Assembly (NCBI GenBank): GCA_030549175.1
Contig: JAUKUA010000003.1
Location: forward strand, 3,038,001 to 3,102,000
Length of the DNA stretch: 64,000 nt
Source of the DNA: Lasiosphaeris hirsuta
Taxonomy: Eukaryota > Ascomycota > Sordariomycetes > Sordariales > Lasiosphaeriaceae
Direction of reading: 5' to 3'
The translations under genes were made by a program, and so were the position numbers. Numbering within the stretch: the stretch's first letter is position 1; every line of letters begins with the position of its first letter. The notes beneath the pieces are model-generated. The model was not told where the DNA came from, did not search any database, and saw only the letters and a program-made list of their open reading frames with translations. Below are positions 56,688-64,000 of this stretch, piece by piece.

Positions 56688-57029
56688 CTTGGCTCGACGG
56701 CTTGGATCTCGGGACTTGGGGAGGTGTTGGAGGTAATTGACTTGACGGCAAGTGTTGCGAGCGCATAAGCAGGAGTCGCGAATCGAAGTTTGAGGGACCC
56801 GGACGATTTGATTCAGTTTGACACGGAGGCCCAACCACTGGATGACTCAAAATCGCGGGACACTTTTACTGCCATCGCTGACCGCCTGCCTGCCCCAGCT
56901 TTCCACTCGGGTGCCCCGCGGTGTACAGCCCAGGCACGGACCCAGTGAATGGAAGGGTGGGCAAGATTTCGCAGTTGCGCACGGTCCATCGCTGCCAAGT
57001 ATTTAGACCTTGCAGACCCCGGCTACTCT
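56688..57029. promoter_or_regulatory. FRS1 upstream region
   Basis: About 340 bp between the FRS1 start codon and the dispersed repeat. No TATA box is clear. It should hold the FRS1 promoter. Confidence 0.45.
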
Positions 57030-57232
57030 TCCTCTTCATACTTACCTTGATCGGGCATTCTCAGATCATGAAGCGAGAATGCCAGGACGGGAAGCCTGCA
57101 TTGCACATCGTGGAGCTGACCGCTTTGAATTGTCCTTCGGGGCCGTTCTGGTCGGAATTTTTGATGGCAATCATTTATTTCTCTTTTCATTATGACCGTC
57201 GCTACTAGCGGCGCCATAGAGAAGAAAGCCTC
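57030..57232 (-). repeat. Dispersed repeat, copy 2 (inverted relative to copy 1)
   Basis: Read on the minus strand it matches copy 1 in blocks over its whole length: TTCTTCTC(T/C)ATGGC at one end, ATCAAAAATTCCG and AACGGCCCCGAAGGACA in the middle, CACGATGTGCA and GGTAAGTATGAAG at the other end. Small insertions and deletions separate the copies, so they are not recent duplicates. Confidence 0.8.
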
Positions 57233-58140
57233 CAAACCATCTGCTTTCCGCAGCCGATATCCGTAAATAGCGAATTGCTTTGACACCTTGCTAGCTCTCC
57301 GCCGATGCCATCTTTGACTGTAACAGCACAGAAAAATTGACATTTATAAACGACTCGTTCAAGTCTGCTTCTAATGTAACAGTGGACAGCGGCAGGCTGA
57401 AGACAGTTCTCACCGGATTCGTCTGCTGAATAGTTGGCCGGGAATTTCTTGTTCAACAAACCAAGCGTTGAGCAACATGTATCAATTCCATTTATAAAAC
57501 CGAAATCCAACCCAACTTTCTCCAGCACATCTCAAAAAAAAAAAAACAAGACCATATGATATAGTATTCCATCCATGAATAACCTGCCCGCATCTGTGGT
57601 ATATCGCTGCGAATAAAAACAAGCAAGTGTTGGTATATCCATCACGGCACGCCAATGCCCTTTGTTTTGCTGTGCTTCCGTGCCTTCAATGCTCATATGA
57701 CCAGATGGTGAGAACCAATTGCTATGCCCACGGACACCGAACCCCATCCTCTATTTCGCCGCCGCAAACGAAGACAAATGTGATATGGTGCGGTATGTAT
57801 GTCTCGCTAAACAATCATCATCATGACGAACCCTCTGAAGTCCCATCACCCCTAACAAAAACGTCATGACCGTGAGGAGAAAAGAGGGCACGGCGTGATT
57901 GATATGGGAGAAACCCAAAAACCCAGCGAGTGTCTGAAAGGAGAGAAGTACAGGTATATAAGAAAATACCGGATTGATGCCAATGTTAAAAAAGTAGAAC
58001 AAAAAAAGAGCTGCACTGCAACGAGAATAGAATAAGACAAATATCCAAGCAACGAAGAAAACAGATGTGGTATAAAGAATCGAACCAAAACCACGGTAGC
58101 TCACAGACACCTGCTAATCCCACAAGATCATGCAACCCAT
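57233..58140. other. Intergenic region downstream of the large gene
   Basis: About 900 bp of AT-richer DNA with an A13-type run near 57,533 and no gene I can support. It likely includes the 3' UTR of the large gene. Confidence 0.5.
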
Positions 58141-61100
58141 TTAACCCATCAGCATCTCGTTTTGCGCCATAAACCTCCTCGCAAGCTCGTCTCCGCCCTG
58201 CTCAGCTGCCTCCATCCAATGAATAGCAACACACATAAGAGCCGGGTCACTTCGCACATCGCCCACTCCCATACCTGCGCCCAGGCCTGCTTCTTCCTTT
58301 CCTGAGCCAGCTCCTGCGTTGCCAGCGCCGCCCGTGATGCCCAGCCCCATACCGCGGTTTCCTGCTTGACCCTGCAATTGTGCCTGCGCTGCGACGCCCG
58401 CGTGGTACCGGCTCGACCCCGAGCTGGCTTGTCCCGACCGTCCTGAGGATCCTCCACCGTACTTCTCCATGACAGCCTGCTTAAATACCTCCCGTGGTTT
58501 GCTGAGTGGTAGAGTGGTACGCTCAACGAGCTCAGGATTGGAGAGATAAAAGATAGCGAGCTCGCGCTGGGCTGTAGAGTCGCCTTCCTTTGCCGTGATA
58601 GTCCACATGCGAGCAGCATCGGCAAGAGAGTGTGTCGTCAGCGGAAGTGGTGATGGTGGTGAGATGGGTGGTGATGGCGGTGCATCTCCTGGTGTCGGAG
58701 TGCCTGGGCCCTGGTTTGACACGGTGCTTCCCGTTCCTGGTCGGCTCGTGGCGCCGCCAGAGGCAGCAGGCCCATTTCGTTTTTGCGTATAGTTCTTGAC
58801 AATGTCATCCGCTACTTCAACCATCGTCTTGCAAACCTCCTGCTTCAAGCTCAGAGCTGCGAGTCCAGTATCCCAAAACGCTTTACCACGCTCCGTTTTA
58901 TCAAGTACGGCTGGAGGCACAAATGCAGCGATGAACTGAAGATCTCGGAACAAGGTCTTTGGCCGGAGTGCCGGGTCGCGAAAAAGGTTCTGTAGAATAT
59001 TCGCGATGGCGTCTGTGTTGGCAGGGTGAACCGACATGATGGAGCGTGTTTCGGCATTCCCTGCGCCTCCTGAAGCCCGGCCGCTTGCGCCATGACTCCC
59101 AGTGCCAAACCCGGGGTTGAGCCCCATAGTGTGCGACCGGCGCTCTTTGACATTGTCGATGGTTTCTTCAATCGGCTGAGATCGACCGGCCCCTGGAGTG
59201 CCATGCTCGTCGGTTGCGGACGATGCGGACCCTAGATCGGATCGCGCCCATCGGGACCGACGGGACCCCGAGTTGAGCGAGGCGACAATCAAGTGTTCCA
59301 GCTCGAAGAGAGCATTTAACTTGACGAAAGGGTTCGGGTGGACACAAAACATTTTTAGCAGCCGCTGGTAAGACTTTTTAAACGGGAAGTCGGGCATTCC
59401 TTCCTTCTTCGCATCCTGATTTTGCCTTTGAGCCGAGATGGTATCGCTGGTTGCTGAGCTCTCATTTCCGCGAACGCTTCCTCCATGGACGCTGCCACCG
59501 TGGACACTACCTCCGTGATGACTACCGCCGGTATTCTCGGGACCTAAGCTTTGGATATCGGAGGCTGCCTTTTCGCTTGATGCATCATTTCCGCCGGCGG
59601 CCCGAAGATCGCTGAAACTCCTCCTCTTCTCCATCATGCGCTGCTTCAGGCCCGGCTTGCCAGACTTTCGCCTCTCTCTGACCCGCGCTTGACGCTCACG
59701 ACGTTGGATCGCCTCTCGGCGGTCGATACAGTCCTGGCCCAGGCCCTCGAACCACGCGTCCGTTTCCGAGCCGCGGGAGAAGACGAGATTTCCCAGGTCA
59801 GAGAGGAGAAGGCTAGTCAGAGTTTGTCGCAGCTCACTGAGGAAGCGAGTCTTTTCTTCGGACAACCGCTGCTGGTAGACGGTCTCGTTGGAAGATGCTG
59901 ATGTGCCAGGACGGCCCGTAGATTGGGAGTGAGACGGAAGCGATTGGTGATTTGGGGGGTGGAAAGAGCCCGAGAGATTTGTTAGGCTTGTGGTCGGGGA
60001 ATGTGCTCTTGATGCCGCACTGGGCGAAGTAGCTCGATGCTGAAACGGTGACCAAAACGTTGCTTGGGAGTCGATTTGGTGTACCGGGGATGATGCTCCG
60101 AAATACTCTTGCCCATCAAGAATCTCCGAGATGACGGTGCTAGCCCTTGAGCTGTACCGACCGGAGTCAAACGACGCTTGGCTCATGTTTTGCCCGGACA
60201 TGGCCCGTAGATCTCGGGTTATGGAGGGCGGTCGGCCAAACGAGGTAAATCTTCTTTCCGGATCACTGACAACGCTGGCCGAGTCGTCCCATACTGATTG
60301 GGTATCTCGATCCCTAGTACTCTTACTGCCGCTCTCCATGGTTCGGCGATCCCGCGCATACAGTTCGCTTGACCATAGAACTGGCCCATCAATCATGCTT
60401 TCCCCCATCAATTTGTTCACGCAGCTATCCACTTCACAGCAGAAACGGTGTATCCGCTCCTCGCCACGGCAGAAGTTTTCCACTCCGTATTGCTGCAGCC
60501 AGCGGGACGCCTTCTCGGCCTGTTCGTCACGCAGCTTGTTTGGGCCACCTTGGTCCTCTGGTGCAGCCAGAAGGTCCAGTATTTGAGACTCGGTCCTGAA
60601 TATGTAGCTTGAATTAGGACCCCGCTGCATCATGCTCTTGATCCGCTGAAATGAGTTCCATCTCCGTGGCAAACCCATCGTCTTCAAGGCGGTTGCGACG
60701 TTTCGAGAGTCGGCATACGGTGCGGAGTTGCGCACGTCGGTAACGTACCACATCTTATCCCGAAGTGCCCGAAGGCGCCGCATCATGGAGTCGATGAGGC
60801 CTTCTGCGCGCTCTTGACTCTGTTTGAGCCACACAAGCCAGGCATCGTAATCCTCTATGGCAGCGGCGGACCTGCGAATGGAATCGCGTGGGCCGCGTGA
60901 GAATATGTTGAGTAGTGTCGCGAAGCCATCGCGGCGAAGCGACTCGGATGTCAGAGCATTCAGCTGCTGCAGCGTCTTCCAATAGAGGTGGGCAGACACG
61001 AAATCCGACTGAGCTCGGGATTGTGATGAAGCGGCCGTCAACATCGCGATGAGCGGAGAAGATACATCCAACGCATCCACCGATTCTTTTCCCTTGATGC

Positions 61101-63810
61101 TCTTGGGTGGGCTCTCCGCCAGGCTGCTTGCAACGCTGTGCGCACGCTGCCGGTACGGGTTGCGGCTTCCCATGGTAGTTATGATCCTGTTCTTGGAGCG
61201 GTATTTCTTCAGGCTTGACGCGCGGTTGCTGAAAGTTTGCTTCTTGGAGCCATCGTTCACCAGATTCTGCGGAATTTCGTAATCTTGGACGAGCTTCAAA
61301 ATGGAGTCACGCAGCTGGTGGTAGTCCTTGTCAAGCTCGGGCCGTTCATCTTCGGTTGAATCGCCCTCGGTGTCGCTGGTAGAGGAATTCCCTTCCTCGA
61401 TCTCGTCGTCTGGGTCAAACGTCATGTGTGTCGACAGGTTGTTTCCATCGGCAGAGATAAACAGGACGGCCCATCGCTCGGCGCATGGATGGCAAGAGCC
61501 GTATACGACATCGTAGCCAAGGACCTGTGACATTTCCTGCATTGCCAGCCGCAGCCGAATCCCGTCTTCCTCGTAGTTACCGGAGGGCTTTTGACCTCCG
61601 AGATCCGGAAGTGGGGGTGAATACCGGTGGGGACTACCTTCATCCAAAAGTGGCTCTCCTGACGTTGTTGCCTCACTGATGAACGACTCTGCACTTGTAC
61701 TTATAACAGACATGGTGTCAAAGTTTGATTGCATGGCCCTCGAAGACATGGGCTGGGAAATGGCGGAAAACCCCGAGATGGATGGGGCCCCAGATCGTAG
61801 GCTACCTGAACGAGCCGATTGTGGCCTTCGTTCCGGGAAGAGGGCGTTGACAAGAGTGGCTAGGTCGGCCGGACTGAGAACCAAGTACGGATGGACTTCG
61901 GCCGTCTCCCTCAGCGAGGTGATGGATCGCGCAGGCAGGAGCCTTGGTTTTTTCCGAAACTTGGTGTCCCTGAACCGATTGTAAATGCTTTCAATGTGAC
62001 CCTTCACCTTGAGCGGCGTCGACACGGGAGTCTTGCTATGCAGCATTTCAAGAACGAGCTTTTGAGCGTGCATGGCAACCGATTTGAGGATCTTTTGTCG
62101 GCCGTATTCGGTGATGTTGTACTCGGCCATCATACCATAAGCCTCTGGATGGATGACAACATTCAGGAGCCAAATAGTGAACAGATACTTTGAGACCAGC
62201 CATTTGCGAGTGCTCTCGACAACGTTCTTGTCCAGGCGCTTGAGAATCTCATTACCCAGCTCAACCAGGCCCTCGGGAATGCCAGTAGTATCCTCGTCGT
62301 CAATCACTTCGAAGAGCTCGTCGACAGCCCTGGCGTAGAATTCCTCGGCAGCAATCTGGTCCTTGGAAGTCCAATCCGAAAGGTTGAAGCGGGTGCCATG
62401 TTGGTCTTCTGCACGGTCAAGCAAAAAGGCTCCGTCCTCGAGGATCTTCATGAGATACCACTCCATGTTGGACTTTCCAGCCCAATCACGCATGGAAACC
62501 CAGACATTGAGAACCGAAATAATGGTCTGTTCACTGCCCGTTGTCGGCTCGGAAATCAAGCGCGCGCATGCATTGGCCCAGATGGAAATCCTGCGCTTGT
62601 CCTCAGCGCTGTCGGGGCCTGCGGAATTAGCAAAGCATGTGTATATCAGGGCAGAGATGGGGTCGTGTCTCTGAAAGGAGAGAAGGCGCTCAATAGCACT
62701 CCGCTCATGTGTTGAGTGGCGACCGCCAGGGCCTCCGGCGGAGCCAGAAGTACTAGAGCCGGAAAATGTTGAGCTTCCCGGGCCACCACGGCCCGATGGG
62801 CGGCTACTATGGTACGGAAGTACGGATTCGATCGGTTCGAGTGCCTGGTGGAAGTTCGTGAGCGCCGCAAGCTCCAAATTATTGAGCGATGCGATTCGCG
62901 TGGCGAGATATTGCGGGTTCGTCCTAATCTGAGAGAGAAAGTTCAAAATAGTCTCCCGAGCCGAAGCAGATATCTCATTGAGAAAAGGGGAAGAAGTGCC
63001 CGGGGCAGCACTCGCACCAGAAACAGAACCCGTCGGCGTATCCAGGCTTTCGGATGAGGCAAGTCCCGGGGGATGCAGCAGTTCCATCTCCGGTTCCAAC
63101 AAGGCATAGCGACGGGTCTCGTCGCAGCTTTTCCGAACATCGATCACTGCATTGTACAAGGCCGCAAATGTCTTCTTGTCGTCTCCACGGAAGCAGTCAA
63201 CCAAATTACGGTGGGCCATCTCGCCGCACCTCATCAGTCGGGCAGAGAGCGCGGTAGACACCAAACTTCGCTGGAGGCGAGTCCGCGTGTTTGCGCGCTT
63301 GCGCTCCTGGTACTTGGACAAGCGCACCAGATGGGCGAGCTCGTCCAAGGTCGTTCCATCATTCTCGGGGCTGAGATTCTGGTTGGTATACAATGAAACA
63401 TCTGTCAGCAATGGCCGCAGGAACTTCATCTTGGACGGCTTGTCATCGAGCGGAGAAGGTGGGCGGCTGCCCGTAGTCTCAAGACTGTCGGACGAGTCGT
63501 TCGGCGCGGACGCGGAGACAGGCGGAGGACCAGAGCCCTGCTCAATGATAGGCTTGGTGCGATTCGAGGTCGAGTTCGGGATCTGCTGGACAGATGAGCG
63601 TCTCGAGAGGTCGTCGCTGCGGCGCACGGGGGCGGCCATTGTGATCACGGCGTCCTTGGCCGAGCGAGTCGGGCTTCTCGACCGTAGGCGTCGCGAGTGG
63701 GAGACCTCGACATGGTTGTCCGAGGGAGACGGCGTCGGCGACCTCGAGTTCGGCGTGGCGGTGGCCGACAGAGCTGGAGCCGGGAGCGCGACGTTAGCAG
63801 ACACACACAT
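58141..63810 (-). CDS. Large conserved-looking fungal protein (1,889 aa) with C-terminal Sel1-like repeats
   Basis: A single exon. The first in-frame ATG is at 63,810 (MCVSANVALPAP); the frame extends further up only from a TTG. Residues 1-130 are Ser/Pro-rich and disordered. A helical region follows (LDELAHLVRLSKYQERKRA; VESTRKWLVSKYLFTIWLLN and HPEAYGMM), faintly resembling the core of RasGAP domains (L-F-x-x-x-x-P-E), which I would not press. Then come VHPYLVLSPADLATLVNALFPE, long Ser-rich stretches, WAVLFISADG, and near the C-terminus VHPNPFVKLNALFELEHLIVASL. The last 150 residues have two Sel1-like motifs (AKEGDSTAQRELAIFYLS; AIHWMEAAEQGGDELARRFM). It has no signal peptide or membrane segment. 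I infer a cytosolic scaffold. Function is unknown. Confidence 0.82.
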   Translation of the reverse strand: MCVSANVALPAPALSATATPNSRSPTPSPSDNHVEVSHSRRLRSRSPTRSAKDAVITMAAPVRRSDDLSRRSSVQQIPNSTSNRTKPIIEQGSGPPPVSASAPNDSSDSLETTGSRPPSPLDDKPSKMKFLRPLLTDVSLYTNQNLSPENDGTTLDELAHLVRLSKYQERKRANTRTRLQRSLVSTALSARLMRCGEMAHRNLVDCFRGDDKKTFAALYNAVIDVRKSCDETRRYALLEPEMELLHPPGLASSESLDTPTGSVSGASAAPGTSSPFLNEISASARETILNFLSQIRTNPQYLATRIASLNNLELAALTNFHQALEPIESVLPYHSSRPSGRGGPGSSTFSGSSTSGSAGGPGGRHSTHERSAIERLLSFQRHDPISALIYTCFANSAGPDSAEDKRRISIWANACARLISEPTTGSEQTIISVLNVWVSMRDWAGKSNMEWYLMKILEDGAFLLDRAEDQHGTRFNLSDWTSKDQIAAEEFYARAVDELFEVIDDEDTTGIPEGLVELGNEILKRLDKNVVESTRKWLVSKYLFTIWLLNVVIHPEAYGMMAEYNITEYGRQKILKSVAMHAQKLVLEMLHSKTPVSTPLKVKGHIESIYNRFRDTKFRKKPRLLPARSITSLRETAEVHPYLVLSPADLATLVNALFPERRPQSARSGSLRSGAPSISGFSAISQPMSSRAMQSNFDTMSVISTSAESFISEATTSGEPLLDEGSPHRYSPPLPDLGGQKPSGNYEEDGIRLRLAMQEMSQVLGYDVVYGSCHPCAERWAVLFISADGNNLSTHMTFDPDDEIEEGNSSTSDTEGDSTEDERPELDKDYHQLRDSILKLVQDYEIPQNLVNDGSKKQTFSNRASSLKKYRSKNRIITTMGSRNPYRQRAHSVASSLAESPPKSIKGKESVDALDVSSPLIAMLTAASSQSRAQSDFVSAHLYWKTLQQLNALTSESLRRDGFATLLNIFSRGPRDSIRRSAAAIEDYDAWLVWLKQSQERAEGLIDSMMRRLRALRDKMWYVTDVRNSAPYADSRNVATALKTMGLPRRWNSFQRIKSMMQRGPNSSYIFRTESQILDLLAAPEDQGGPNKLRDEQAEKASRWLQQYGVENFCRGEERIHRFCCEVDSCVNKLMGESMIDGPVLWSSELYARDRRTMESGSKSTRDRDTQSVWDDSASVVSDPERRFTSFGRPPSITRDLRAMSGQNMSQASFDSGRYSSRASTVISEILDGQEYFGASSPVHQIDSQATFWSPFQHRATSPSAASRAHSPTTSLTNLSGSFHPPNHQSLPSHSQSTGRPGTSASSNETVYQQRLSEEKTRFLSELRQTLTSLLLSDLGNLVFSRGSETDAWFEGLGQDCIDRREAIQRRERQARVRERRKSGKPGLKQRMMEKRRSFSDLRAAGGNDASSEKAASDIQSLGPENTGGSHHGGSVHGGSVHGGSVRGNESSATSDTISAQRQNQDAKKEGMPDFPFKKSYQRLLKMFCVHPNPFVKLNALFELEHLIVASLNSGSRRSRWARSDLGSASSATDEHGTPGAGRSQPIEETIDNVKERRSHTMGLNPGFGTGSHGASGRASGGAGNAETRSIMSVHPANTDAIANILQNLFRDPALRPKTLFRDLQFIAAFVPPAVLDKTERGKAFWDTGLAALSLKQEVCKTMVEVADDIVKNYTQKRNGPAASGGATSRPGTGSTVSNQGPGTPTPGDAPPSPPISPPSPLPLTTHSLADAARMWTITAKEGDSTAQRELAIFYLSNPELVERTTLPLSKPREVFKQAVMEKYGGGSSGRSGQASSGSSRYHAGVAAQAQLQGQAGNRGMGLGITGGAGNAGAGSGKEEAGLGAGMGVGDVRSDPALMCVAIHWMEAAEQGGDELARRFMAQNEMLMG

Positions 63811-64000
63811 TGATTCCCCTGAAAGTCTGTGTTCTCTCCAACATACGCGGCGACGAATGGATGGCAACGGGCGAAGAAAGGGAGCGCTGCATGGATATCA
63901 TAATGTTCCCATGCGAGGGGTCGAGCTGACGGATGCGATCGCCCATACACCACCAGCGAATTGCTGATAGCTAGGGGGGGGAGAGGGGGGAGGGGGAGGG
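63811..64000. promoter_or_regulatory. Upstream region of the large gene, cut by the window edge
   Basis: 190 bp containing the 5' leader region and a G-rich tract (GGGGGGGGAGAGGGGGG) at the right edge. The promoter proper lies outside the window. Confidence 0.4.

Noticed and set aside
63152..63967. Long plus-strand open frame opposite the large gene
   Set aside because: A shadow of a GC-rich coding strand; it has no motif, and the minus-strand frame explains it.

Overview
The window is nuclear DNA from a filamentous ascomycete, most likely a sordariomycete. The evidence is short introns of about 48-180 nt with GT...AG ends and CTAAC/CTGAC-like branch sites, a balanced-to-GC-rich base composition, and fungal families such as a Sec2-type GEF, Mkt1, Ugo1, GH11 xylanase, AA9 LPMO with a CBM1, Zn2Cys6 regulator and DHA2 transporter. 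A plant-biomass degrader in the Sordariales/Chaetomiaceae is my inference, not something the DNA proves. Splice models were built by hand from reading-frame continuity and splice signals.

Layout. 0-9.3 kb: SEC2-like GEF, PUS4 tRNA pseudouridine synthase, a replication-foci (RFTS/DNMT1-RFD) protein resembling heterochromatin factor Raf2, and MKT1. 9.3-16.4 kb: about 7 kb with no convincing gene, holding a minisatellite and other simple repeats and ending in the TATA promoter of a 55-aa acidic protein gene built from a duplicated exon unit. 17-23 kb: MSS1 (mitochondrial tRNA-modifying GTPase) divergent from MAK16, a small conserved-looking unknown, and an ICln/Lot5-type protein. 24-36 kb: secreted and Golgi functions, namely GH11 xylanase, a GT31-like and a GT32-like glycosyltransferase in tandem, a BAHD-like acyltransferase, and an AA9-CBM1 LPMO whose frame is broken. 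37-41 kb: UGO1, YAH1-type ferredoxin and RRP15. 41.9-45 kb: a small graveyard with a broken membrane-anchored Cys-rich secreted protein gene, an upstream related fragment and a broken MFS transporter. 46-52 kb: Zn2Cys6 regulator convergent with a DHA2 drug transporter. 54-57 kb: FRS1 (cytosolic Phe-tRNA synthetase beta), flanked by two inverted copies of a ~200-bp dispersed repeat. 58-64 kb: a single-exon gene for a 1,889-aa protein.

How the genes work together. The housekeeping set is mostly translation and ribosome biogenesis (PUS4, MSS1, FRS1, MAK16, RRP15, MKT1) and mitochondria (UGO1, YAH1, MSS1). The accessory set is biomass attack (GH11, AA9) and efflux with a possible local regulator. 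There is no sign of a single large biosynthetic cluster. The most unusual items are the duplicated-exon microprotein gene, the inverted repeat pair around FRS1, the RFTS protein, and the pseudogenes whose exact lesions can be read.
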